A stretch of 64,000 nucleotides of DNA, from positions 620,001 to 684,000 of the forward strand of contig OX337232.1 in assembly GCA_946965045.2 (NCBI GenBank), read 5' to 3'. Shown here in pieces: positions 32,701-41,108 of the stretch. The translations under genes and the position numbers were made by a program. Within the stretch, counting starts at the first letter, position 1. Every line of letters starts with the position of its first letter. The stretch is from Epithemia pelagica. Taxonomy: Eukaryota; Bacillariophyta; Bacillariophyceae; Surirellales; Surirellaceae. The notes beneath the pieces are model-generated. The model worked only from the letters and a program-made list of their open reading frames with translations. It had not been told where the DNA came from and made no database searches.

Positions 32701-32748
32701 AGAAGGAGATACGCTGTTACCAGAATCATCAATCCACCCAACACTCTG
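29374..32748 (-). CDS. Reverse transcriptase-RNase H (pol) of DIRS-like element
   Basis: The frame is open from directly after the gag TGA (32749-32751) to a stop at 29374, about 1124 codons, with no ATG at its head; the stretch after the TGA is Pro/Ser-rich linker. RT motifs: VCKFDWGSAYRRI with the first catalytic Asp, and DVYIDDMIQLF as the YxDD box, about 150 residues apart, with TFGGRPHPAMF between them. RNase H motifs: VVLADSCPYGMGGF, NNLFEFVC, LGLSDSSSATGW and HIPGTTNVVTDLLSR supply the D-E-D-D set. No protease or integrase is seen. The protein copies element RNA into DNA. Expression probably needs readthrough of the gag TGA (see findings) or reinitiation. Its 3' end overlaps the recombinase frame. 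Confidence 0.85.
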   Translation of the reverse strand, partial: QSVGWIDDSGNSVSPSSRKNGSSYFSSLYPPSPPITRRQPITIPPDPSDIPFQVPKAPTPLIPQVFSDERRISSSDVKEKILRPSPAPSEPTVRFQKSFKTKIFDRYKPASTVANSHSPKIDCTTQPILRSPQDKSRSSQSLAPSTNPSTVPATADFIRNIEEASIRNHEQGDVLLTPKPDQLIPFGKPRSFGSPSPIISSDLTGKSLQRNLSRLESEIELGESMLGESDPVCPQNLSTNNHNNPSLVDFQGDNHYLPNDPSLIFTNKIRRPPLATPTHTHKIETILAISEEVVPAPLPSPFQHQTSAKAAKFNSDLIKQFDFDLQKLFDAYPGTTISPGSEFRPLSSIARLLRHHPFWNRIRDTLRDGASYDFKPLPPDINRQFENDAILAYGNHASARKRPEALIKVCKKDTKFGYSFPISFDCARQIQQGRAGPLGVAQHAGIDEHGNIVIKDRLAHDQSFSLGFAPSLNDLVDELIDLVFGWCLDRIIHQIVALRLKFPDKRILVCKFDWGSAYRRINGDGILVANTITTDVSGEFANLLTRLTFGGRPHPAMFSVFSEASCDLCNDVADLDEWEPSKVRSPLQDMMGDVQRLDDSIPFHAGQPMAVDVEPRPQGYHDVYIDDMIQLFVDCPEHINRAPGIVPLVLHLLVRPSRPDEPIDRNDILAEDKMKAEGAPSEEMRVLGWIIDTRRLLMRLPFDKFTCWSREIGEWIDPKRVYVTFKELESMLGKMIHACKGIPLALYHTKRTQELKEHILKKHRAKHGQARRQNKETRDTPSAQNQDRPKPWFRYKIPKAIKQDLRIWSKLLEKAHKGVSLNLLTCRCPTNVVLADSCPYGMGGFSVRTGKAWHVPLDPEIYALAANQSEMEQDELGQDPDLKLSNNLFEFVCQVVTIWVDCCDGAITSESCVLGLSDSSSATGWMHKSSFGSNKPNHQRVSAKLTELVLEYNFLLHPEHIPGTTNVVTDLLSRTFDCCDETLTQRIHDLYTSQIPKNFRICPLPSEVQSWISSVAPLLQEFSLDASNRPTKPSTGLGVDGSNTSTSSDFETTPFWTASRPFERDRRSSAPSCRDSEMELSQEGLRTLFERQLSRRPLATWHRASGITTGQAPATSRDATGITP

Positions 32749-35574
32749 TCAGGTGTTGCTCTTCTTCGCATCCGCAAAAGCTTTCTTGTAAAAGGAAGAC
32801 ATTGCTGCACCTTTTCCATGCTCTCGAGGATCCGCGTGGCTAAAGGGGCATTGGTTTCCGTTTCGGCAGTATTTCAAGGTGAAGAGTTTGTTGCAAAATG
32901 GACGGTCTACACCTTCTGCCGTCATGTGTGGGATCTTCGCAAGGACGGAACGTGAAAAGACTCGAGAATACTGGAGTTCCGTCGGGATGCACCAATCAGA
33001 CGGGGAGTCAAAGCGCACAATGGTGGGTGGAGAAGAACTGGGATCAGCAGAAGCCTTGCGCTTCTGCGAGTTTGAGGAAGAATTGGTCGAAGAGTTCTTG
33101 GGGGGGTCGTTCTGTCCTCGTGCTTTGGCTCTAATAGCCGACTCGATGAATTTTGGAAGCATCTTGCAGATGTCTTCTTTGGATTCAATCTTGTCGCATA
33201 ACTTGTTTATGTGGAAGTCCAGACGGTCGTTGCGAATGTCTTCGACGCACTTGGCGTCCTCAAGGTATGTATCGATAAAGCGTTGGATGGCGAAATCGAT
33301 CGAGAAAAGGACGCGGCATAAAAATGTCGGGTCCACGGCTTGACTGCTTCGGTAGATGTATCGATTAGAGAGTAAGTGCTCTACCATCTTGTGGAGCTGC
33401 AACGCAACAAAACACTCGTTGTTCCAGATTGCACAGGCAAAAAGGTAGAAGGAACGAAGTTGTGTCTGATATTCGTCGCAGGTAAGTGGGCAAAACAGCT
33501 TTTCATTGACAAAGATGTCTCTCATATCTTTTGTTGACAGTCCGTTATCACTTCGTAAGGAACTCTCATAGATTGCATGCTGGATGTCGTGATCGAGGGC
33601 AAGGTGCGAATCCGGTCCAGAGCAGCAATAAGGGTCAAAGGAGAAAGGAGAAAAACCACTGGGGTGGTCGTTTCCTCGCCAACGCAAGCCAAACTTTTGC
33701 AATACGCCACATTGACCGAAAAGGATGTAGCAAGCATTGTCTGACTTTCGGAAAACTCGAGCATGAATCGTCGAGTATAAAGTGTGTGTACTCTTTTGGT
33801 GAAACAATTCAGTCGCAATCTCGGACGGAGAGGAAGGCAATTCGGCAGTCGAGGGACCGACTTGGCCAAAAACAATCGCATTACGAAGGTGAGTTGTATG
33901 CTTGAAGATTTCTTTCTTTTCGTCTTCCTTCTCACGGGTGATCTTCGAGGTATGCTTTGCGATTGCGTCGGAGAAATTCTCGGACAACTTCTCAGTCATA
34001 TAAATGGTATCGGCCGAAACTCCGCCACCCGAATTTTGCTGCTGGATAGGAGAAAAATTCGGAGGTTGACCAGTAGGAGGAGCAACTGGGACGTTGGGGT
34101 TGATCGGTGGCAAGGGGACCTGAGATGGACTATGAGGAGCTTTCGCCTTCAAGGAAGGAAAAATTTTCGTCGAGTAAGCTTCAAAGGCTGTCGAAGCTTC
34201 GACAGAGTTGGGTGGGACTTCGATAGCAATTGGTTCAGTGCGGGAACGCATATGATGGGCGAACCAAAGGAAACGAAACAGATCGTGGCTGAATTTGATC
34301 AGCTCATGGTACATCGGAAAAGAGGTGCATTTCATCTGAAGCTCTTGTGGGGTGGAAGTCATCCATCGTTGATTGAGGAACTTGAAGATGAGGGAGGCCA
34401 GAAAAGGTGCAGTGCAACGAGAAGAGCTCAGATCTTGGGAACCAAAGTGATCCAACAATAAACCCGAGATGGAAGGATGAAGAGGGAACAAGCCTTTCAA
34501 AGAAAAGGTAGTCGCAGCCTCATCCTTATCAGTCGTCGGTTTCTTGAGGTTACCGAAACGCAACAAATCGAACTTGAAAGATGGGAGAACGTTCTTGGAA
34601 CGGGACTTGGATGTCGAAGACGCGTTCTCGTCAATGCAACAAGACTTAATGATTTCCTGGGCTGTTGGTACATCGGGATATTCGACTGTCAAAAGGAGTT
34701 CGTCGACATCTTCGGGGTCGATCCAAATCGGGGGAGAACCAAATTCTCGCTGCGAAAGCCCAAGGAAAATCGGATCGGGATTGACAAAGTTTCCAGTGTT
34801 CGGCGCAACAATCATATTGTGGACAATACGGATCTTGCCTCGACGATCAACTCCCAAAAAGGCAAGGGGAGTATAGCCTAGGTCGCATGTGAGGAAGCGT
34901 TGAAGTTTCTCAGCCGAAGAAACAGTTTCAAACTTATCACAAAACTCGGTCCACGAGTTGGGGAACTTGTCCAAAGAGCGGTGAAAAGGGGATACAAAGG
35001 CATCGGACCAATCCACAGGTTCCATAGAGTCAACCAAATCAAGATGTTCCTGAGAGAACGGGATAGGGAGGCGAAAAAGGTCTGAAGGACGGGACAGGGC
35101 AGTCGGCGTCTTGGAGTTGTCATCAGATCCGCGCTGGGGTTGCTGGCGAATGGAAGAGACCAAATCCTTCTTCGAAATCTTCTTCTGGGTCAAAGTGGAC
35201 ATAGAAGATTTCTTGGAAGTATAATTCGCTGGGGTAGTACCTTCATCGTCCTGATCGGGATTCGACGAGGCTTTTGTCGTTGTCTTCGACAGCTTCGTAC
35301 TCTTAGACGAACGGGACTCATGACTTCCGGAACTGTTCGAACGAGTGCGACGACGATCGTGGCCAGAGTCTTCGACAGAAGGAGGGTTACCATCAAGACT
35401 CAACAAATCATCATCATCGTTCGTACCGTAATGAGATTCGGGCTGGGAAGGCTGCGAGATAAACTGAGCCAAAGTGGCAGTCCCGTTGCCTTCAGTACCG
35501 CCAGAATCGGAAGGAGAAGCCGTGTCTTCCATGTTGGAAAACATCTCGTCGTCAAAGGCAGTAGTAACAGTCAT
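32749..35574 (-). CDS. Gag-like protein of DIRS-like element with C-terminal CCCH finger
   Basis: 941 aa from the ATG at 35574 (MTVTTAFDDEMFSNME). The first about 170 residues are Ser/Thr/Asp-rich and disordered. The middle is globular with no domain I can name (for example SRFLWFAHHMRS-like and FVALQLHKMVEHLLSNRYIY motifs). The C-terminus carries FCNKLFTLKYCRNGNQCPFS followed by H, a CCCH-type zinc finger suitable for nucleic-acid binding. Position upstream of RT-RNase H and the terminal zinc finger identify it as the structural (gag) protein. Its TGA stop is in the same frame as pol. Confidence 0.8.
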   Translation of the reverse strand: MTVTTAFDDEMFSNMEDTASPSDSGGTEGNGTATLAQFISQPSQPESHYGTNDDDDLLSLDGNPPSVEDSGHDRRRTRSNSSGSHESRSSKSTKLSKTTTKASSNPDQDDEGTTPANYTSKKSSMSTLTQKKISKKDLVSSIRQQPQRGSDDNSKTPTALSRPSDLFRLPIPFSQEHLDLVDSMEPVDWSDAFVSPFHRSLDKFPNSWTEFCDKFETVSSAEKLQRFLTCDLGYTPLAFLGVDRRGKIRIVHNMIVAPNTGNFVNPDPIFLGLSQREFGSPPIWIDPEDVDELLLTVEYPDVPTAQEIIKSCCIDENASSTSKSRSKNVLPSFKFDLLRFGNLKKPTTDKDEAATTFSLKGLFPLHPSISGLLLDHFGSQDLSSSRCTAPFLASLIFKFLNQRWMTSTPQELQMKCTSFPMYHELIKFSHDLFRFLWFAHHMRSRTEPIAIEVPPNSVEASTAFEAYSTKIFPSLKAKAPHSPSQVPLPPINPNVPVAPPTGQPPNFSPIQQQNSGGGVSADTIYMTEKLSENFSDAIAKHTSKITREKEDEKKEIFKHTTHLRNAIVFGQVGPSTAELPSSPSEIATELFHQKSTHTLYSTIHARVFRKSDNACYILFGQCGVLQKFGLRWRGNDHPSGFSPFSFDPYCCSGPDSHLALDHDIQHAIYESSLRSDNGLSTKDMRDIFVNEKLFCPLTCDEYQTQLRSFYLFACAIWNNECFVALQLHKMVEHLLSNRYIYRSSQAVDPTFLCRVLFSIDFAIQRFIDTYLEDAKCVEDIRNDRLDFHINKLCDKIESKEDICKMLPKFIESAIRAKARGQNDPPKNSSTNSSSNSQKRKASADPSSSPPTIVRFDSPSDWCIPTELQYSRVFSRSVLAKIPHMTAEGVDRPFCNKLFTLKYCRNGNQCPFSHADPREHGKGAAMSSFYKKAFADAKKSNT

Positions 35575-35843
35575 CGTAGATCCAAAGTTGTTTTTGATTG
35601 TCTTAGTCTATCTATCTCTGTGTAGACCTCTCAAGATGGCAGTTGCGATGCTCGCAATCTCAAGAATTGTGAGCATGGACATCGCATCAGAGATGTCCAA
35701 GTCCAGTGGGGCTTGTCGTAGTCTATGTGCGATCAACTGCCCCGCTCCAACGTACGCACGACAGACACACCTCCACTCTGTTCTCACAATTTCCGGTTTC
35801 ATCCCAACTCCAAACCATCACAAAACAACACAACACCAACACC
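35575..35843. other. Boundary between retroelement and silaffin-like gene
   Basis: 269 bp containing the 5' leader of the element (minus strand) and the promoter/5' UTR of the plus-strand gene. An imperfect inverted repeat, GATGCTCGCAAT and its near-complement ATTGTGAGCAT, lies near 35648-35676. An A/C-rich 5' UTR precedes the ATG at 35844. Confidence 0.4.
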
Positions 35844-36707
35844 ATGAAGTACTCGATTGCCTCCGTCGCCTTCATGCTTGCCCTAAGCAGCTGCAGCAGC
35901 AGTGTATTGGCCGATTCGACGACTGACTTGAACGTACGTGATCTCAAGGCGCATCCCCAATTTCCCACTCCCGCACCGGCCAAGGGTAAAGGAAAAGGCA
36001 AGGGAGATGAACCTCCGGCCAAGGGCAAAGGTAAGGGATACACCGAACCACCTACCAAGGGCAAGCGCTACGAGATGGAGCCTCCTGCCAAGGGCAAGGG
36101 ATACGATGATAGCAGCAGCCGAGGAAAGAAGGAATCTGGCAAGATGATGATGAAGGGCAAGGGATACGAGATGGAAGAACCTCCTGCCAAGGGTAAGGGC
36201 AAGGGATACGAGCCAGAACCACCAGCAAAGGGTAAAGGCAAGGGATACGAGACTGAAGCTCCTGCCAAGGGAAAAGGAAAAGGATATGAAACCGAGGCTC
36301 CTGCAAAGGGCAAAGGAAAAGGAAAGGGATACACCGAACCTCCAACAAAGGGCAAGGGTAAAGGATATGAAACCGAGGCTCCAGCCAAGGGCAAAGGAAA
36401 AGGATACACTGAGCCACCCACCAAAGGCAAAGGAAAGGGCTACGAACCCCCTGCCAAGGGCAAAGGAAAAGGTTACACTGAGCCTCCTACCAAGGGCAAA
36501 GGAAAGGGATACGAACCTGAACCTCCTGCCAAGGGTAAGGGCAAGGGATACGAACCGGAACCACCTTCCAAGGGTAAGGGCAAGGGATACGATGATAGCG
36601 ACTACAGCGACAAGAAGGACAAGAAGTCGGGCAAGAAGGAGAAGGGCGACAAGGACGATAGCGGCAAGAAGGACAGCGGCAAGAAGGACGACGACTATTA
36701 CCGATAA
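35844..36707 (+). CDS. Silaffin-like secreted Lys/Gly/Pro/Tyr repeat protein
   Basis: 287 aa; the ATG at 35844 starts a signal peptide (MKYSIASVAFMLALSSCSSS, cut after VLA). The mature protein is an array of about 15 units of the form (E)PPAKGKGKGYEPE/TEA, or TEPPTKGKGKGY. The chain ends in a Lys/Asp/Ser tail with KKDKKSGKKEKGDKDD and DDDYYR. Known: silaffins and related diatom cell-wall proteins are secreted, Lys-rich, repetitive, and carry modified lysines and phosphorylated hydroxy-amino acids that guide silica precipitation. Seen here: signal peptide, regularly spaced Lys, Tyr and Pro, no Cys in the repeats. A biosilica or extracellular-matrix role is inference from composition; other extracellular repeat proteins (adhesives, girdle-band proteins) are possible. 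The antisense strand is open too, a by-product of the repeat composition. Confidence 0.78.
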   Translation: MKYSIASVAFMLALSSCSSSVLADSTTDLNVRDLKAHPQFPTPAPAKGKGKGKGDEPPAKGKGKGYTEPPTKGKRYEMEPPAKGKGYDDSSSRGKKESGKMMMKGKGYEMEEPPAKGKGKGYEPEPPAKGKGKGYETEAPAKGKGKGYETEAPAKGKGKGKGYTEPPTKGKGKGYETEAPAKGKGKGYTEPPTKGKGKGYEPPAKGKGKGYTEPPTKGKGKGYEPEPPAKGKGKGYEPEPPSKGKGKGYDDSDYSDKKDKKSGKKEKGDKDDSGKKDSGKKDDDYYR

Positions 36708-37819
36708 ACTCTTGGTCTGTCCGTGAAAGAGGGCTGACGTGACTGTGGATGGGTGGATACCAGCTGTATGAAACCTGAGGATCGGTTGCTGGCGTGCGTT
36801 CTGGAAGAGTGTTGGAACGATTGATGCGACAAGTCGACGTTGTTGTAGGACCAAGTTTTGTTCCACAACGTTGCAGTTGTTATTATGAATCCGTGGACCC
36901 ATGTGTGCTACGGCACTGGGATCTGCTTTTTGCCCACTGGATGGCTCTTGGCACTGAAGTATAGTCTTGTAATAGTAGATCAATTTTCTTGAAAGCGGTT
37001 ACTCTTAGCATTTTTTGGCTGATTAGTTTCCCGTCGCTTGGGTATGCAAGTCGTCGAGTCTTTTCTATGTATTTCCTATATAATTTCTCAGTGACTACCT
37101 GCCTAGGGTATCGCTCAGAATTTTATCACATTCTGTAGCCCAGACAGAAAGATCCAGACGCAGAAACAACGCCAAGTCCAGTGTTTGTGCGACTCCTCCC
37201 GCCTCGACAACCCCAGATGAAAGCTGCTGGGGATGAGATCTACCGTAACAGCTCCATGCTCTGTAGCTGTAGGCTTCTCGTGAGCGATAAGAGTCGGTAC
37301 AGAAACATCTGTTTGCTGTTTGCTGTTTGCTGCTGCTTCAACAGTTGCTGTCGCCAGCGGCCAATGGGCAGCCATTTTTGTCGCCTTCGAATCACGACGA
37401 GAACAGAAGCTGCCACCCGGCGCAGCAGTCCCATGGAAAAGGAATCTTTCCAATCCTTTGTTGAATCTTTGTAAGTACGCAGAATTTGGAGCTTGGCTTA
37501 CGCGTTTGTCGGACTGCGTTTAGTCTTGATCCTATGGATCTCGCCGTACTTAACTCTGTATTGGCTTGCGATCGAGAGGTTGCAATAATTCATTCTTTGT
37601 AGTAGAGTATCGTCCCGTGAGAGAGACACGTGCTACTATCGATCCTAGAGTGTAGAAGAATCTTTGCCACTCACAGAATTTGGCCAGGATCCTCACAAAA
37701 AGAGGTGTCGGCGTCCCAAAAACGAGACACAGGGAGGAGCAGATGGATACAACACAACTCCATCGGCGCTCATAGATTGCCGATTCCATTCATACAAGTG
37801 TTTGCTGAGTGAGACAACC
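36708..37819. other. Intergenic region
   Basis: About 1.1 kb. Small open frames on both strands near 37115-37523 mirror each other and have no domain. It presumably contains the promoter of the first EGF gene. Nothing else seen. Confidence 0.5.
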
Positions 37820-40529
37820 ATGAAGGTTTCATCATTGACGGCAAGTTCTTTGCTGGCTTTCTTGGGAACGGAACAGGCTTGGGGGTCCTTTTTGCCCCTG
37901 CAGGATGCGGATCGTCAATTGACCACCACGACAACGTGTGAGGATTTGGTATGCCAGTACGTAAGATACGGTTGTTTGTGCTAGTTGTATCTTGCTGTGT
38001 ATTCTCTCACCCTACACGTCTTGTTCAGAAACCATGGTACCTGTATTCAAGGTCAGAATTACCACACGGAGGGCGCCGTGTGCGATTGTACCAACACGGC
38101 GCAATCGGTCGGCGGTGAATATCCGCAAGATGTAAAGCATTACATTGGCCGAACCTGTGAAATTGAAGTGACAAAGGACGACTATTGCCAGGAATTTCCG
38201 TTCATGTTTTGTGTCAATGGAGGGACCTGTCGCACGGCGGAAAATAACTTTAGGGATCAGCCCTGTGAGTGTCCGGCGGGCAAGGCGGGCCGCTTTTGCG
38301 AATACAATGCGGCCGATGTTCGATCCGACTGTACCCTCACCTGCAATGGACGCGGTCGCTGTGAACATGGGGCCAATCCGTGGGCCGACATTGGGCCCAA
38401 CAAGGTCTTGAATTTGCACAATGGAGGAACGATTCACTTTATGCATTGTGTTTGCGAACAGGGATGGGCCGGAATCAATTGCGAAGTGCCCTACTCCCAA
38501 TGCGACGAAGGATCACGTCCGTACTGCTTTAATGGAGCAACATGCAGTGGACCTGGATCGGATGTTTGCGAGTGTAACACGGATACATCAGAGGAAACCC
38601 GTACGTACTATATTTCCACGACAACCTGCCTTGCCATGGATGAGGTCCAAGCGCCATCTCATTCATTCTTGTTGACATTACCTTGTATGTACACAGTTGC
38701 TGGTGAATTCTGTCAATTCAAGGTATCCAATGACTGTGCGGTTCCGGTCGACATTGACGCCGACTCTGCCTTGGCCGTCTTTGATCCCGAGAATGCCATG
38801 GCGAAGGAGGAGGATCCTCATTGTGTCCATGGTGTTTGTTACCGTGTCGACGACAATAACTATTACTGCGATTGTGCAGCCGACGCGGTGGGTCATTGGA
38901 AGGGACAACGATGCGATGTGCCCGACGTTCCTCTCCATGATACCAGTCGTCCACCCACAGTGTCCCAAGTCTGGCCTCCCAGTCTGGCCAATGATGAATG
39001 GCATGTCATTTCCGCCTCTCCGTCCTACGCCGATCAGACCCCGGAACCGTCGGCATCGGGAATCTATGAACAATGTGGCGACTTGGAATGCCGGTAAGAC
39101 ACACAACAAGGATGACATGTGTGCACTTTGAAACAAGTCTCACAAATTATACCATCATTTGCGGTCTACGCATTTCTTCGTTTTTCGTTACAGAAACTTT
39201 GGTAGATGCGCTGATGGACAGAACTACGAAGTCGATGGTGCCCTGTGTGATTGTTCCCAGTCTGGATTTTACCAAAAGGGCGAATTTTACAAATTTGTCG
39301 GCCCCACCTGTGAACTCTTGGTACAAGACAATGAGTATTGTCCGGAAGCCCATGGCGATGACAACTTGTTTTGTGTCAATGGCGGTACGTGCCAAAACGG
39401 GTCCAATGATTTCAGGGAGAAACCATGCCGCTGTCTCCCCGGTTATACTGGCGTCTATTGCGAATATGCCTTTGCCGACGTTCAAGAATCCTGCTCGCTG
39501 ACGTGCTCGGATCACGGAACCTGTCACCATGGTGTGAAACCCAAGCCGGCCGATGGACCCAATTTTTTGTTGGATTTGCCCAATGATGGAACGAGTAACT
39601 TTATGTATTGCAATTGCGAGAATGGATTTGCTGGACTCAACTGCGAATATGAAGTCATGAGATGCGGACAACACGAGCACTACTGCTTTCATGGTTCGGA
39701 ATGTGTTTTCCAGGATGACGGGCAGCAGGTTTGTGAGTGTAGCAATACGGACGGAGAAAAAAGTAAGTAATACCATCCAGTGTCTACTAGAAGGAGACTG
39801 TGGCACTGTCGATATACTCACAATGTTGTCTTTTTTTCTCTGCATTGTGTGCCAGTGATGGGAGATTATTGTGAATTCAAAGTGACGGATTATTGTACGG
39901 ATCCAATCGATATTGATGAGCATACGGCATCCAAAAGTTTTGATACTCCCAGTCAAATGACCATGGAGGAAGATCCTTATTGCGTCAACAATGGACGATG
40001 CTATCGTGTGTTGGGCTTTCCGGGACAATTCTTTTATTGCTCATGCATGCCCGGTTGGACCGGAACTCGATGTGAAACCAAGGTTCAGGCCGTCCATGAA
40101 ACAGAACCGGCCTCTGCGTCCAGCAACAACAACAACAACAGCAGCAGTAGTAGTGATGGATTGTCGAGTGGTGGGAAATTCGGCATTGTGGTGGTAGTGT
40201 TTGTGGTCATTGGTGCCATGGCTGTCGTGGGAATGTATTTCCAACGACGTGCCCGAATGCTAAAGTCGGCCACGCACCAAGAAAATCAAAAGGATGGCGT
40301 CTTTCGGGACAGCCATTTGGATTCGGCTCCCTTTGAAGATCCAAGTGACGATGTCATGCCTACCGAGAATAGTGGCGAAGACAGTGGGAGTGACAATTTG
40401 AATGAGAGCTCGGAAAGCAGCGACAGCATTAGCGGCAGCGAGACGGAAGCGGCGTCACCAGAGAACAGTATGATTCCCGAGTCCGATTACCCTGAGATAC
40501 CAAAAGAATCCACAAAAGAGGTTGTCTAG
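37820..40529 (+). CDS. EGF-like type I membrane protein 1 (two modules)
   Basis: Five exons: 37820-37956, 38029-38600, 38697-39093, 39194-39762, 39856-40529; 782 aa. Intron phases are 2, 1, 2, 1. The start gives a signal peptide (MKVSSLTASSLLAFLGTEQA). Each of two modules has a long exon with several EGF-like motifs (FCVNGGTC, C-x-C-x-aromatic-G patterns such as CECPAGKAGRFCEY, LTCNGRGRCEHG, NFMHCxCxxGxAGxNCE) and a shorter exon beginning AGxFCQFKV with one more Cys-rich unit. A Ser/Asn stalk leads to a TM helix (FGIVVVVFVVIGAMAVVGMY), a basic YFQRRAR stop-transfer and an acidic Ser-rich tail of about 100 residues. Extracellular adhesion or receptor function is inferred from the EGF array; the tail shows no kinase. 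Intron 2 (96 bp) is a multiple of three without stops. Confidence 0.86.
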
Positions 40530-41108
40530 GGACTGGGCTGACCATCCGCTCACAAAACGTTGAGGACAGAGCGAAGGATCCGCAGCGTTATACATGATAG
40601 ATACGAGTGCATATATTTCCGGGAGTTAAAAGACATTAGGATCTAGCGATATTATACCGATCTATTCTAGGTTGTGTGGATCACTCCGGCCTTTGTCCTG
40701 AACTGTCAGCGTTGTAGGAGCAGGCTCGTCCTCTTTTTGGTTCGTTGATTTTTTTCGGGTTGAGAATTGCTTGTCCCATAATATTTGTGAGAATTCGAGT
40801 CGCAGTAAATTCATGTCGAGCTCGCCAGTCTCTATAGTGGCACGCGTTTGCGCGCATACCGACACACTGCTTCTCGCAAATGGATTGGCATCGCTCAAAA
40901 CGACCGAAGGAGCACCTTGACACACACTAATTCTACAATAACAACAATCAACAACCACTCGCAAGATACCCCACGATTCGAACGAGCACAAGGGGTTCTA
41001 TTTGGGCTCACTCAGGGTCCAAAGAGAACTGATAGCGTGTATTCATCTCGCAGATTGATCACAACGTTCCTTCGTATCATTTTTTGTGAAAATCAGAAGC
41101 ACTTGGCC
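40530..41108. other. Intergenic region between EGF genes 1 and 2
   Basis: 580 bp with CAACAA-rich sequence near 40930-40965 that probably belongs to the 5' UTR of EGF gene 2. No gene supported. Confidence 0.5.

Larger units (their letters stand above)
29057..35574 (-). mobile_element. DIRS-like (tyrosine recombinase) retrotransposon, 3' truncated
   Basis: On the minus strand the order is gag-like protein, reverse transcriptase with RNase H, then an overlapping tyrosine-recombinase frame. This gene order, with a recombinase instead of a DDE integrase and no protease motif, defines DIRS-type elements. The recombinase reading frame ends soon after its first catalytic Arg, at about 29110-29057, so the 3' end is missing. 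I did not find the split or inverted terminal repeats expected of DIRS elements on either side. gag and pol are otherwise open for about 6.2 kb with a single internal TGA, so the insertion is probably fairly young. Confidence 0.8.

Noticed and set aside
31681-34881. Numerous plus-strand frames across the retroelement
   Set aside because: All lie opposite the gag and pol frames, which carry zinc-finger, RT and RNase H motifs.
35883-36983. Long minus-strand open frame opposite the KGKGKGY repeat gene
   Set aside because: Produced by the repetitive codon composition of the sense repeats; hydrophobic repeat peptides such as LALTLGR mirror the sense units, there is no ATG in good context, and the sense frame has a clean signal peptide.
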